Positions 26,195 through 36,018 of a stretch of DNA of 64,000 nucleotides are shown in pieces. The notes under the pieces are model-generated. The model searched no databases and had not been told where the DNA came from. It saw only the letters and a list, made by a program, of their open reading frames with translations. The stretch comes from Clostridia bacterium (GTDB lineage: Bacteria; Bacillota; Clostridia; Lachnospirales; Anaerotignaceae). The position numbers were made by a program, and so were the translations under genes. How positions within the stretch are numbered: position 1 is the first letter of the stretch; the number at the start of each line of letters is the position of its first letter. The stretch covers positions 1 through 64,000 of the forward strand of contig JALCQR010000011.1 in the NCBI GenBank assembly GCA_022651385.1, written 5' to 3'.

Positions 26195-27586
26195 TTAATT
26201 TTGTTTAATAACTTCTCCGTATTCCGAAGAAAGCGTTCTGAAATACTTTTTGTTCCGCTTCATATATACAAAGTAGTAAATTGTAAAAGCAATGCTCGTC
26301 ACTACCCAAGTTATTGGAAAACTTGCTAAAATCCAATGTATTTCAAGGTGTGACGGCACAACCGTCAAAAGCCAGCCTACTCTTAATAAGCATACTCCGC
26401 ACACTGTTATAATAAGCGGCATCACAGAATCACCCAATCCGCGCAAAGAACCGGCGAACACCTCAACTGCCACGTAAGTGATAAAAAGAGGCACTAAAAA
26501 CTTAAGTATTGTGTTGCCTATTGCCATTACATTGCTGTCTTTTGTAAATATGCAGAAAATATCGGGGCTAAGAAAGTATAAAGCTGCACTAACAACAATT
26601 GTAGAGCATGTTATCATAATAAAACAATCCTGTATACTTTTTTTAACACGGCTGAATTTCCCGGCGCCGTAGTTTTGCCCCACGAATGTGGTTATGGCTA
26701 TTCCGTATGCACCAGACATCATCCAAAATATATTGGCTATTTTATTAAAAGCAGTATAAGCCGCAATAGTATCTGTTCCCAGTTGATTTATGGAAAACTG
26801 CAAAAGAGCATTGGAAAAAGTATACATGCATGACTGCAGGCCAGCAGGAATGCCTAAGTATAAAATTGTTTTTAAAGCAGGCACGTAAAATCCAAGCTGT
26901 CTTAAAACAAGTTTATAGCAGCTTTTTGAACGCATAAGGCAAATAATAACCATAAATGCACTTAAAAACTGTGAAATTACGGTAGCAGTTCCTACTCCTG
27001 CAACACCGAGATTAAATATAACCACAAAAAGTATATCTAACCCTATGTTAACAAAACATGTGATTATAAGAAAATACAGCGGACGTTTTGAATCACCTGT
27101 TGACCTAAGTATGGCCGAACCCATGTTGTATACCATGTTTGGCACCATTCCGCAAAGGTATATTTTAAGATAAATCAAAGAATCAGGGAGCACTTCCTGC
27201 GGAGTATCCATTATTATTAGTATTGTCCTTGCCAAAATCATTACAATTATAGATACAGAAAGTCCAACTACAACTGAAAGCGTTAGGGCGGTATGTACGG
27301 CTTTAGACGTCATATTGTCTTTTTTGCTTCCGTAAAACTGGGCGACAATAACTCCGGCGCCGGATGATAATCCATTAAAAAAACATACAAATATATCTGT
27401 AATTGAACCATTGCTTCCGCCAACAGCGGATAACGCGACTTTTCCAACAAACCGGCCGACGATAAGTGCATCAGCAGTATTGTACATCTGCTGAAAAAAA
27501 GTACCAAATAAAATCGGGAAGAAAAAAATAAGCAGTTGCTTCCAGATTACACCTGTCGTCATATATCCGGCCTCTTCTTTCAACAT
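26195..27586 (-). CDS. MATE family efflux transporter
   Basis: A 463-residue, 12-helix cation-coupled multidrug/toxin exporter. The opening GVIWKQLLIFFFPILFGTFF and QQMYNTADALIVGRFVG are typical of the MATE branch common in Clostridia. The C-terminal tail is short and basic. The ATG at 27586 has only a poor ribosome site; ATG 27562 (residue 9) follows AGAGG at better distance and may be the real start. Substrate unknown. Stands alone between ruvAB and the divergent CoA-transferase gene. Confidence 0.88.
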   Translation of the reverse strand: MLKEEAGYMTTGVIWKQLLIFFFPILFGTFFQQMYNTADALIVGRFVGKVALSAVGGSNGSITDIFVCFFNGLSSGAGVIVAQFYGSKKDNMTSKAVHTALTLSVVVGLSVSIIVMILARTILIIMDTPQEVLPDSLIYLKIYLCGMVPNMVYNMGSAILRSTGDSKRPLYFLIITCFVNIGLDILFVVIFNLGVAGVGTATVISQFLSAFMVIICLMRSKSCYKLVLRQLGFYVPALKTILYLGIPAGLQSCMYTFSNALLQFSINQLGTDTIAAYTAFNKIANIFWMMSGAYGIAITTFVGQNYGAGKFSRVKKSIQDCFIMITCSTIVVSAALYFLSPDIFCIFTKDSNVMAIGNTILKFLVPLFITYVAVEVFAGSLRGLGDSVMPLIITVCGVCLLRVGWLLTVVPSHLEIHWILASFPITWVVTSIAFTIYYFVYMKRNKKYFRTLSSEYGEVIKQN

Positions 27587-27778
27587 TTAAAAGACCGCCC
27601 TTTCTGTATTAAATTATCACCTTCAAATATGCATTATCATTATATCTTTATTTTCTTTTTTTGCAATACAAAAATCGTTAAAAATCATTAATTTTTTTAT
27701 TAGTCACTTTTATTAAAAAATATACTGTAATATAATGAGTTAAAAACATATTATGATTGCTTTCGGAGGTGTTAAATA

Positions 27779-29083
27779 ATGGACTGGGAAAAATTATATA
27801 ATGAACGTACTTTAACAGCAAAACAAGCTGTGGATGAGCTTGTAAAAAACGGTGACAGCATATTTATAGGCGGACTTACCGTAGCAGACGAATGCATAAA
27901 AGAAATAACGAAAAAAGCTGCTGATGGAAATTTAAGTGATATTAAACTTTATGGAAATAAGATAAGCTTAGATATAGGCCTTGAAGATGAAAGGCTTAAA
28001 AATAATCTGCGGTATTATAGCTTTTTTTACGGCAGCTTTGAGCGAAATGGTGCAAAATATCAAAACACTACTCTTACACCAATTTATCTGAGCATGTTCG
28101 GAAAATATATGGAATATATAAAGCCAGATGTAGCTGTAGTTCCAATGACGTCGCCTGATGAAAACGGCTATTGCAACATAGGGCCTATGGGTTTCATACC
28201 TGCCGCATTAAGCAATTGCAAAACAATAATAGCACAGATAAATACTGCGCTTCCGAGTGTATTCGGCTCAAATCATGATTATCATGTAAAAGATATAGCG
28301 GCATTTGTGCCCTGTCAAAACCATATTGCAGAAATCGAATCTGCTCCGCTTACAAAAACGGATGAGAAAATAGCGTCATATATATTGGAACGTATACCCG
28401 ACGGAGCCTGTATACAGTTAGGCATAGGCTCAATGGCAAACGCCGTCGGTTTTGGGCTTAAAGACAAAAAACATTTGGGAGTACACAGCGAAATGTATAC
28501 CGAGTCAATGGCAACACTTCAGGAAATGGGAGTAATAGACAACAGTCAAAAAACATTTATGAAAGGCCGTTCTGTAAGCGGTTTTTGCTTTGGCAATAAA
28601 AATACATATAACTATATAAATAAAAATCCAAAAATATATTTTCTGCCCTATGAGTATTCAAATGATGTAAGGTTAATAAGTCAAAATGACAATATGATTT
28701 CAGTAAATTCAGCCATGTCCGTTGACTTAACGGGACAAGTTTGCGCTGAGAGTATAGGCTCGAGACAGTTTTCTGCTTCTGGAGGGCAAGTTGATTTTAT
28801 AAGAGGTGCCTCCATGAGCAAAGGCGGCAAATCATTTATAGCTTTTTCATCTACGGTTAAGACAAAAGATGGCATACAGTCAAGAATAACACCTACTCTT
28901 TTAAACGGCGCAGCTGTAACCACCTCAAAATATGAAGTTCAGTACATAGTAACCGAATACGGTATAGCAGATTTAAAATTCAAAGATATTCCCACAAGAG
29001 CAAAAATGCTTATAAATTTAGCTCACCCGGATTTTAGGGATGAGCTTATGTTTGAGGCTAAAAAATTGGGATATATTTATTAA
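27779..29083 (+). CDS. Acetyl-CoA hydrolase/transferase family CoA-transferase (4-hydroxybutyrate / butyrate type)
   Basis: These enzymes move CoA between acetyl-CoA and another short-chain acid through a glutamyl-CoA intermediate. The 434 residues match the class. The proposed catalytic glutamate is E238 in HSEMYTE, the same position as in 4-hydroxybutyrate CoA-transferase. The CoA-binding glycine-rich LGIGSMANAVGFGL (214-227) and late GGQVDFIRGAS are present. Which acid is used (4-hydroxybutyrate, butyrate or other) cannot be decided from sequence reading. ATG follows GGAGGTG. Monocistronic: a TATAAT lies at 27731-27736 and a terminator follows at 29101. Confidence 0.82.
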   Translation: MDWEKLYNERTLTAKQAVDELVKNGDSIFIGGLTVADECIKEITKKAADGNLSDIKLYGNKISLDIGLEDERLKNNLRYYSFFYGSFERNGAKYQNTTLTPIYLSMFGKYMEYIKPDVAVVPMTSPDENGYCNIGPMGFIPAALSNCKTIIAQINTALPSVFGSNHDYHVKDIAAFVPCQNHIAEIESAPLTKTDEKIASYILERIPDGACIQLGIGSMANAVGFGLKDKKHLGVHSEMYTESMATLQEMGVIDNSQKTFMKGRSVSGFCFGNKNTYNYINKNPKIYFLPYEYSNDVRLISQNDNMISVNSAMSVDLTGQVCAESIGSRQFSASGGQVDFIRGASMSKGGKSFIAFSSTVKTKDGIQSRITPTLLNGAAVTTSKYEVQYIVTEYGIADLKFKDIPTRAKMLINLAHPDFRDELMFEAKKLGYIY

Positions 29084-29100
29084 AACAATTAAAATTTAAA

Positions 29101-29128
29101 ACGGTGCCCATAATTGGGCACCGTTTTA
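29101..29128. terminator. Bidirectional intrinsic terminator
   Basis: A perfect 10-bp stem, ACGGTGCCCA / TGGGCACCGT, encloses TAAT and has T-rich tails on both strands. It separates the convergent CoA-transferase and ychF genes. Confidence 0.88.
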
Positions 29129-29168
29129 TCTATTAAACATGTTCTAATTCTTCTAACCAGCATAGATA

Positions 29169-30266
29169 TTACACATTAAATCTAAAAAGAATAACGTCTC
29201 CGTCTTTTACAACGTAGTCCTTGCCTTCGGAGCGTACAAGCCCCTGTTCTTTTGCGGCATTCATTGAGCCAAGTCTGTCAAGGTCGGCAAAAGGCACAAC
29301 TTCTGCTCTTATAAAGCCTCTCTCAAAATCCGTATGTATCTTCCCTGCGGCCTGCGGAGCTTTAGTGCCGTTTTTGATTGTCCAAGCTCTTGTCTCATCC
29401 GGACCTGATGTAAGAAAACTTATAAGGCCCAAAAGTTTATAGCTTGCTTTTATAAGCCTGTCAAGACCGCTGCCTTTTACACCAAGGTCGGCCAAAAACT
29501 CTGCTTTCTCATCATTGTCAAGCTCTGAAATTTCTTCTTCTATCTTAGCACAAAGCACAAATACCTCAGAGCCTTCTTTTTTTGCAAGCTCTCTTACAGC
29601 TTTTACGTTTTCGTTTGACTCTCCGTCGTCGGCAAGGTCATCTTCCGAAACATTAGCAGCATAAAGCACCGGCTTGTCTGTAAGAAGGTCAAGAGAGTTT
29701 ACAAAAGCTCTGTCGTCGGGGTCCTCAAACTCAAGCATTCTTACAGGAGTACCGGCTTCAAGACTTTCCTTGATTTTAGTTAAAATGTCAACTTCTTTTT
29801 TAAGTGCCTTGTTGCCCATCATTGCTTTTGTAGTCTTTGACAGACGGCGTTCAATAATTTCCATATCAGAAAAAATAAGCTCAAGGTTAATTGTCTCTAT
29901 ATCTCTTGTCGGATTAATGTTTCCGTCAACATGAATTACATTTGGGTCAACAAAACAGCGTACAACATGAACAATAGCGTCAACTTCACGTATGTGGCTT
30001 AAAAATTTGTTGCCGAGGCCTTCGCCTTTGCTTGCACCTTTTACAAGTCCGGCTATGTCTACAAACTCAATTACAGCCGGCGTTGTTTTAGCTGAGTTAT
30101 ACATTTGTGTAAGCCTGTCAAGACGTTTGTCTGGAACGGCAACCACTCCTATGTTAGGGTCTATTGTACAAAATGGATAATTGGCCGCTTCAGCCTTTCC
30201 CAGTGTCATTGAGTTAAAAAGCGTGGATTTTCCAACATTTGGAAGTCCTACTATACCTAATTTCAT
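29169..30266 (-). CDS. ychF: Redox-regulated ATPase YchF (OLA1 family)
   Basis: A 365-residue Obg-like P-loop protein that hydrolyses ATP and associates with ribosomes. Walker A GLPNVGKST is at residues 7-15. A central coiled-coil insertion follows (about 130-200). The C-terminal TGS-like domain ends in GKDYVVKDGDVILFRFNV, typical of YchF. In place of the guanine-specific NKxD, the sequence reads AANVSED, as expected for an ATP-preferring member. Confidence 0.95.
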   Translation of the reverse strand: MKLGIVGLPNVGKSTLFNSMTLGKAEAANYPFCTIDPNIGVVAVPDKRLDRLTQMYNSAKTTPAVIEFVDIAGLVKGASKGEGLGNKFLSHIREVDAIVHVVRCFVDPNVIHVDGNINPTRDIETINLELIFSDMEIIERRLSKTTKAMMGNKALKKEVDILTKIKESLEAGTPVRMLEFEDPDDRAFVNSLDLLTDKPVLYAANVSEDDLADDGESNENVKAVRELAKKEGSEVFVLCAKIEEEISELDNDEKAEFLADLGVKGSGLDRLIKASYKLLGLISFLTSGPDETRAWTIKNGTKAPQAAGKIHTDFERGFIRAEVVPFADLDRLGSMNAAKEQGLVRSEGKDYVVKDGDVILFRFNV

Positions 30267-30359
30267 TTTTGTTTCGTCCTTTCATACCACTGCAAAATAA
30301 GCAGAAAATTAGTCATCTTTGGTTATTATACTTTATGGAAACACAATAATCAAATAAAT

Positions 30360-30527
30360 TTAACGCTTTAAAAATGCAAACAGCTTTTTAATTTTCAAAA
30401 CAGTAAAAACAGTCAGTACAAAAGATATAAATAAAAATGCCATATTTTCCTTTTCTGCTTTTGTAATATACATACCGTTTTCAGATGTTTTGTGAATATC
30501 TTTTAAATTAATTCTTTTTATGTCCAT
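30360..30527 (-). CDS. Small single-pass membrane protein (55 residues), unknown
   Basis: On the minus strand an ATG at 30525-30527 is preceded by GGAGGATAATT and opens a 55-codon frame ending TAA at 30360. The protein starts with a charged part (MDIKRINLKDIHKTSENG). One hydrophobic helix follows (about 30-45, AFLFISFVLTVFTVLKI), then a basic tail (KKLFAFLKR). The start lies 12 bp after the deoB stop, so it is the last gene of the pdp-deoB unit. No family recognised. The ideal ribosome site and frame integrity support a real gene. Confidence 0.6.
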   Translation of the reverse strand: MDIKRINLKDIHKTSENGMYITKAEKENMAFLFISFVLTVFTVLKIKKLFAFLKR

Positions 30528-30539
30528 AATTATCCTCCG

Positions 30540-31724
30540 TTACTTTAAAATATCCTTTAAAAACGAAGTTCCGGGAAGTGTGTTTTCAAGACCTAAATAA
30601 TCAAGTATTGTTTTGCCGAGGTCGGCAAATGTGCTTCTTATGCCGAGGTCTATATTTTGTCTGACATTTTTTCCGTAAGCAAGGATAGGCACATATTCTC
30701 TTGAATGGTCCGTTGAAGGTGTAGTAGGGTCGCAGCCGTGGTCAGCCGTCATAAAAAGTATGTCATCGTTTTTTAGTGCCGATTCAATTTCAGGCAGTTT
30801 GTTATCAAAATACATTAGAGCGTTTTTGTATCCTTCCGTGTCATTTCTGTGGCCGTACAGCATGTCCGTATCAACAAGATTTGTAAAAATAAGGCCGCTT
30901 GAGTTGTCTTTAATAAATTCTATTGTTTTTTCTATTCCGTCAGGATTGTTTGTTGTGTGGTTTGAGAAAGTGATTCCGCGTTTTAGAAAAATGTCCTCGA
31001 TTTTTCCTATTGCCTTTACATCAAGGCCGTTTGAGGAAATAACATCAAGAATTGTTGTTGATGTAGGCGGCAGAGAAAAGTCTCTCCTGTTTTTAGTACG
31101 CGTAAAGTTACCGTTTTTGTCTCCTATAAACGGTCTTGCTATTATTCTTCCCACAGCATATTTCCCAGTCATTATTTTTCTTGCGTTTTCGCAAATCTCA
31201 TAAAGTTTTTTAACAGGGACTATGTCCTCATGCGCCGCAATCTGCATTACACTGTCTGCAGATGTATAAACAATGGGATAGCCTGTTTTCATATGCTCCT
31301 CACCCAAAACATTGATTATTTCAGTTCCTGAAGCGGCATAGTTTCCTAAAAATCCCATATCGCCGTTAACTTCTTCAAGTTTTCTCATTACTTCATAAGG
31401 AAAACCATGTTCGGTAAAAGTAGGAAATGGAGTTTCTGTTATAATTCCGGCCATTTCCCAGTGTCCGGTAGTTGTGTCTTTTCCGTTTGAGGCTTCCGCC
31501 ATTTTGCCGTAGGCTCCTGTAGGATTATTAATTTTTCCAAGCAAGCCTATATCTTTTCCCTGAATGTTTCCAAGACCTATGGCACATAGATTTTTAAGTT
31601 CCATTTCTGGTTTTGCCTTTTTAAGATTTACAAGGGTATTGCTGCCTTCGTCATGATATTTGTAAGCATCTGGCAGCTCACCTATGCCCACGCTGTCCAA
31701 AACTATAATAATCGCTCTTTTCAT
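30540..31724 (-). CDS. deoB: Phosphopentomutase
   Basis: Interconverts (deoxy)ribose-1-phosphate and -5-phosphate in nucleoside salvage. The 394 residues match DeoB of the alkaline phosphatase superfamily: metal-binding [14 protein letters not shown] at the start (phosphate-accepting region near [10 protein letters not shown]) and [20 protein letters not shown] near the C-terminus with metal ligands. It lies 12 bp after pdp, which produces its substrate, and before the 55-residue membrane protein gene. Confidence 0.96.
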   Translation of the reverse strand: MKRAIIIVLDSVGIGELPDAYKYHDEGSNTLVNLKKAKPEMELKNLCAIGLGNIQGKDIGLLGKINNPTGAYGKMAEASNGKDTTTGHWEMAGIITETPFPTFTEHGFPYEVMRKLEEVNGDMGFLGNYAASGTEIINVLGEEHMKTGYPIVYTSADSVMQIAAHEDIVPVKKLYEICENARKIMTGKYAVGRIIARPFIGDKNGNFTRTKNRRDFSLPPTSTTILDVISSNGLDVKAIGKIEDIFLKRGITFSNHTTNNPDGIEKTIEFIKDNSSGLIFTNLVDTDMLYGHRNDTEGYKNALMYFDNKLPEIESALKNDDILFMTADHGCDPTTPSTDHSREYVPILAYGKNVRQNIDLGIRSTFADLGKTILDYLGLENTLPGTSFLKDILK

Positions 31725-31736
31725 ATCCCCATCTCC

Positions 31737-33041
31737 TTATTCTATTATGTGTTTTATAAGCTTAGGTATGTCAGGACTGTTCTTAGAAATATGTACAGCA
31801 GATAAAATAAGTTTTTCCGCCTGCTCACATTTTTCATCACTCGCCGAAAATACCTCTGCTATTTTGTCTCCCATTTTAACTTTGTCACCTATGCGCACAT
31901 TCATTATTATACCGGCTCCATAATCAATTTTATCCTCTTTTTTTATTCTTCCTGCACATGTAGCCACCGATGCCTTTCCTATAAGGTCCGTATCCATGCC
32001 GCATATAAATCCGTCTTCTTTTGCGTATACAGTTTTGCTTGTACTTGCGTGAGGAAGAAGCGAATAATCATCAACTACACTGTCGCTGCCGCTTTGCTGA
32101 ATTAAAAGTTCTCGGAATTTGTTTAAACCGCTTCCGTCTTTTATTTTTTCCTCAAGCATTTTTTTGCCTTCATCAATGGATAACACTTTCCCGGCATTTT
32201 TGAGCATGCATGCACCAAGCGTAAGAGTAAGCTCATATAAGTCACCCTTTACATTGCCTTTAAGCACTTCTATTGCTTCTATTACCTCAAGACTGTTTCC
32301 AATATTCATTCCTAAAGGCTGGTCCATGGATGAAATAACGGCAGTCACTTTTCTTTTGGCATATTTTCCAATTTCCGTCATCTGTTTTGAAAGCTCAAGT
32401 GCGTCTTTTTCGTTTTTCATAAATGCACCGCTGCCGCATTTTACATCAAGTACAATGGCGTCGGCTCCAGCAGCAATTTTTTTGCTCATAATAGAGCTTA
32501 CAATAAGCGGTATTGATTCAACAGTACCGGTAACGTCTCTTAATGCGTATAGTTTTTTGTCTGCCGGTACAAGGCCGTCAGACTGTCCCATTAAAACTAT
32601 GCCGCTTTCTTTAGCAAATTGAAGAGCCTCGCTTTCATCAATGTTTGTTCTGAAATTTGGAATAGATTCTAATTTGTCTATTGTTCCGCCTGAAAAACCA
32701 AGCCCGCGGCCGCTCATTTTTATAACCGGCACCCCGCAGGAAGCAACAAGCGGAGCCAAAATAAGAGTTGTTGTATCTGCTACGCCTCCTGTGGAATGTT
32801 TATCTACTTTCGTACCATTAATTGACGAAAAATCAAATGTTTTTCCGGAATGGGTCATGGCGTCTGTAAGAGCAAATGTCTCGTCACGGTCAAGCCCGTT
32901 TAAAAAAACAGCCATAAGAAGTGCTGATGTCTGATAGTCCGAAATAGTGCCGTCAGTCACACCGGATACAAAAAAATTTATTTCTTCCCTTGTAAGTTTA
33001 TGGCGGTCACGTTTTTTAATTATTATATCAACAATGTTCAT
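31737..33041 (-). CDS. pdp: Pyrimidine-nucleoside phosphorylase
   Basis: Phosphorolyses uridine/thymidine/deoxyuridine to base and (deoxy)ribose-1-phosphate. The 434 residues have the thymidine phosphorylase fold: KHSTGGVADTTTLILAP glycine-rich phosphate loop, the SGRGLGFSGGTIDKLESIP signature, and a C-terminal barrel-sandwich domain with GMDTDLIGKASV. Firmicutes members use both uracil and thymine nucleosides, so pdp is preferred over deoA. ATG follows AAAGGAG. First gene of pdp-deoB-small protein. Confidence 0.93.
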   Translation of the reverse strand: MNIVDIIIKKRDRHKLTREEINFFVSGVTDGTISDYQTSALLMAVFLNGLDRDETFALTDAMTHSGKTFDFSSINGTKVDKHSTGGVADTTTLILAPLVASCGVPVIKMSGRGLGFSGGTIDKLESIPNFRTNIDESEALQFAKESGIVLMGQSDGLVPADKKLYALRDVTGTVESIPLIVSSIMSKKIAAGADAIVLDVKCGSGAFMKNEKDALELSKQMTEIGKYAKRKVTAVISSMDQPLGMNIGNSLEVIEAIEVLKGNVKGDLYELTLTLGACMLKNAGKVLSIDEGKKMLEEKIKDGSGLNKFRELLIQQSGSDSVVDDYSLLPHASTSKTVYAKEDGFICGMDTDLIGKASVATCAGRIKKEDKIDYGAGIIMNVRIGDKVKMGDKIAEVFSASDEKCEQAEKLILSAVHISKNSPDIPKLIKHIIE

Positions 33042-33091
33042 TTGGATACTCCTTTTGAAAAATAAAGTAAGGCATTTTAAGTTGTGGTTTA

Positions 33092-33120
33092 ATTATACAG
33101 CTTTTAATATATTTTTTAAA
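33092..33120 (-). promoter_or_regulatory. Putative promoter of the pdp-deoB operon
   Basis: On the minus strand: TTTAAA (33115-33120), 17-nt spacer, TATAAT (33092-33097), about 50 bp before the pdp start. The -35 element is weak. No clear DeoR-type operator was recognised. Confidence 0.45.
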
Positions 33121-33206
33121 CCTATAAAATTCTTTCTTAACTCATATAAGTGGACATACCTGAATAGAAATTAAATTGTACAAGTATTATTAAAAAGGGT
33201 GATAAA

Positions 33207-34088
33207 ATGTTTTTTATAACTACAATTAAAGTACCGCATAAAAAGATCATTAAAAAGGAACGCAAAAAGCACGGCAAGAGTCTGTTAATAACTTTTTTCA
33301 TACTGTTTTCATTTTTTATGGGTATAAGTTTTGCCAAAATATCACATTTCGGAAATAATGATTCCGAAAAAACTAAGTCGAAGTTCTCTGTTGAAGACGG
33401 TGCTTATGTGGAAGACGGACTTCTTGACGAAGAAAGGCTTGGTAAAATTCCTCTTGATAATCTAAAATACTCTCCCGAGCCTGAAATACTTATATTTCAT
33501 ACCCATGCAAGCGAGGAATACAGCGACTGTGATTTAGATGGAAACCATTATACGGTAAACGATGCCTCCAAATATCTCGGTAATCTTCTTTCTGAAAAAG
33601 GCTTAAGTGTGGTGCTTGACACAACGGCATACGATGATGACGGAAATGACGGAAGTTATACAAAATCAGAAAAAGGTGTTACAGAGCTGCTTCAAAAATA
33701 TCCTACAGTTCATGTCTTGATAGATATACATAGAGACAGTCCCAAAGATACTAAAAATCCGGTAATTGGCGGTAAAAAGTGTGCACAGCTTATGCTTGTA
33801 GACGGCGTATGTGCTCTTAATAACAACGGCAAAAAAAAGGATGCCGGCGTTGAAAGCCAGTATATAGACCAAAATCTTGCTTTAAGCCTCGCTGTTAAAA
33901 ACACGTCCGACAGCACGTACCCGTCTTTGATGAAAAGTATATATATTAAGCCATATAGGTACAGCCTCAATATGAAACCTATGTCGCTTCTTATTGAAAC
34001 CGGAAATGAAAACGACACTTTAAAAGAAGTCGAAAACTCACTTGATTACTTTGCCGATATACTTGTAGGCACAATTGATAAAAAATAA
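33207..34088 (+). CDS. spoIIP: Stage II sporulation protein P (peptidoglycan amidase)
   Basis: SpoIIP is the cell-wall amidase/endopeptidase of the SpoIIDMP engulfment complex, made in the mother cell and membrane-anchored. The 293-residue protein has a basic N-terminus, one membrane helix (about 25-46) and the SpoIIP zinc motif FHTHASEEY (H98, H100, E103/E104). VLIDIHRDSP follows with another catalytic-site histidine, and LLIETGNENDT near the end. Its presence indicates an endospore former. ATG follows AAAGGGTGAT. It lies directly upstream of lepA, an arrangement common in Clostridia; gpr is not seen upstream. Confidence 0.9.
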   Translation: MFFITTIKVPHKKIIKKERKKHGKSLLITFFILFSFFMGISFAKISHFGNNDSEKTKSKFSVEDGAYVEDGLLDEERLGKIPLDNLKYSPEPEILIFHTHASEEYSDCDLDGNHYTVNDASKYLGNLLSEKGLSVVLDTTAYDDDGNDGSYTKSEKGVTELLQKYPTVHVLIDIHRDSPKDTKNPVIGGKKCAQLMLVDGVCALNNNGKKKDAGVESQYIDQNLALSLAVKNTSDSTYPSLMKSIYIKPYRYSLNMKPMSLLIETGNENDTLKEVENSLDYFADILVGTIDKK

Positions 34089-34144
34089 AAGATGTGATAT
34101 ACTTACAGCAAAAATTTATGTATAAACTAAGGAGGATTGCGTGA

Positions 34145-35959
34145 ATGTCATCTTCACGACAAAGTAAAATCAGGAATTTCTGCATAGTTGCCCATATAGA
34201 CCACGGCAAAAGCACTCTTGCGGACAGGCTGATTCAAAAAACAGGACTTCTTACCGAAAGGGAAATGCAGGAGCAGGTGCTCGATAACATGGATATCGAA
34301 CGTGAAAGAGGTATAACAATAAAATCTCAGGCCGTAAGGCTTGTATATAAATCAAAATCCGGAGAGGAATATATCTATAACCTTATTGATACACCGGGAC
34401 ATGTAGACTTTAATTATGAGGTTTCAAGAAGCCTTGCAGCGTGTGAGGGTGCAGTGCTTGTTGTTGATGCTGCACAGGGTGTTGAGGCTCAGACATTGGC
34501 AAATGTGTATCTCGCAATAGACAATAACCTTGAAATACTTCCGGTAATTAATAAAATCGACCTTCCGAGTGCAAACCCGCAGATGGCTATAAATGAAATT
34601 GAGGACATAATAGGTATACCAGCTCATGACGCCCCTTTAATATCGGCTAAAAACGGTATAAATATTGAGGAAGTTTTGGAAAAGATAGCCGAGGTTATAC
34701 CGCCTCCGTCTGGAGATGAAAACAAACCGCTTAGGGCACTTATTTTTGATTCCGTATACGATTCATATAAAGGTGTAATAGTAATAATGCGTGTAATGGA
34801 CGGCAAAATACAAAAAGGCTCCAAAGTGCGCTTTATGGCAACAAAAAAGGAATTTGAGGTTGTTGAGGTGGGATATTTTGGTCCTGGAAAACTTATCCCG
34901 TGCAATACTCTTTCAGCAGGTGACGTAGGATACTTAACGGCAAGCATTAAAAACGTAGCCGATACACATGTAGGCGATACGGTAACTGATGTAGAAAATC
35001 CTACTCATGAACCTTTCCCGGGATACAAAAAAGTAAATCCAATGGTATACTGCGGAATATTTCCTGCAGACGGTGCAAAGTATCCGGAGCTTAAAGACGC
35101 TCTTGAAAAATTACAGTTAAATGACGCTTCTCTTTTCTTTGAGCCTGAGACATCGGCTGCATTGGGATTCGGTTTCAGATGCGGTTTTCTCGGTCTTTTG
35201 CATCTTGAAATAATACAGGAAAGACTTGAAAGAGAATTTAATCTTGACCTCGTAACAACGGCACCAAGCGTTATATATAAGATTTTTCTAACTGACGGTA
35301 CTGAAATTGATATTTCAAACCCGTCAAATATGCCTGATCCCGCAAAAATAGAGCATATGGAAGAGCCTGTAGTAAAAGCTGAAATAATACTTCCGAAAGA
35401 TTATATCGGTACTATAATGGAACTCTGCCAGCAAAGGCGCGGTGAGTATGAAAGTATGGAATACCTCGACGATACAAGAGCTATGCTTGTTTATCATATG
35501 CCGCTTAACGAGATAATATATGACTTTTTTGATGTGTTAAAGTCAAGAAGCCGCGGTTATGCTTCATTTGACTATAGTCTTGAGGGCTACAAGGAAAGCA
35601 GTCTTGTAAAGCTTGATATACTTGTAAACCGTGAAGTGGTAGACGCTCTTTCGTTTATTGTTTTTAAGGATTCTGCTGTTGAGCGAGGCAGAAAAATATG
35701 TGAAAAACTTAAAAAAGAGATACCGAGACATCTCTTTGAAATACCTATTCAGGCAAGCATAGGAAGTAAAATCGTTGCCAGAAGCACAGTAAGCGCAATG
35801 AGAAAAGATGTGCTTGCAAAATGCTACGGCGGAGATATTTCAAGAAAGAGAAAGCTTCTTGAAAAACAAAAAGAGGGCAAAAAGCGAATGCGGTCAATAG
35901 GTTCCGTAGAAGTTCCGCAGTCAGCATTTATGAGTGTTTTAAAACTTGATGATGAATAA
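34145..35959 (+). CDS. lepA: Elongation factor 4 (LepA)
   Basis: A translational GTPase that acts on ribosomes during initiation/elongation stress. The 604 residues are full length: G1 AHIDHGKST, switch region with [11 protein letters not shown]3 DTPGHVDF, G4 NKID. EF-G-like domains III and V follow, then the LepA-specific C-terminal domain ([18 protein letters not shown]). ATG follows AAGGAGG. Lies 56 bp after spoIIP and 59 bp before hemW. Confidence 0.97.
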   Translation: MSSSRQSKIRNFCIVAHIDHGKSTLADRLIQKTGLLTEREMQEQVLDNMDIERERGITIKSQAVRLVYKSKSGEEYIYNLIDTPGHVDFNYEVSRSLAACEGAVLVVDAAQGVEAQTLANVYLAIDNNLEILPVINKIDLPSANPQMAINEIEDIIGIPAHDAPLISAKNGINIEEVLEKIAEVIPPPSGDENKPLRALIFDSVYDSYKGVIVIMRVMDGKIQKGSKVRFMATKKEFEVVEVGYFGPGKLIPCNTLSAGDVGYLTASIKNVADTHVGDTVTDVENPTHEPFPGYKKVNPMVYCGIFPADGAKYPELKDALEKLQLNDASLFFEPETSAALGFGFRCGFLGLLHLEIIQERLEREFNLDLVTTAPSVIYKIFLTDGTEIDISNPSNMPDPAKIEHMEEPVVKAEIILPKDYIGTIMELCQQRRGEYESMEYLDDTRAMLVYHMPLNEIIYDFFDVLKSRSRGYASFDYSLEGYKESSLVKLDILVNREVVDALSFIVFKDSAVERGRKICEKLKKEIPRHLFEIPIQASIGSKIVARSTVSAMRKDVLAKCYGGDISRKRKLLEKQKEGKKRMRSIGSVEVPQSAFMSVLKLDDE

Positions 35960-36018
35960 ATATTATTTTTAAATTTAGGCCTGTGTAAGCAGGTCCTATT
36001 TTTATTGGAGGATTAAAA

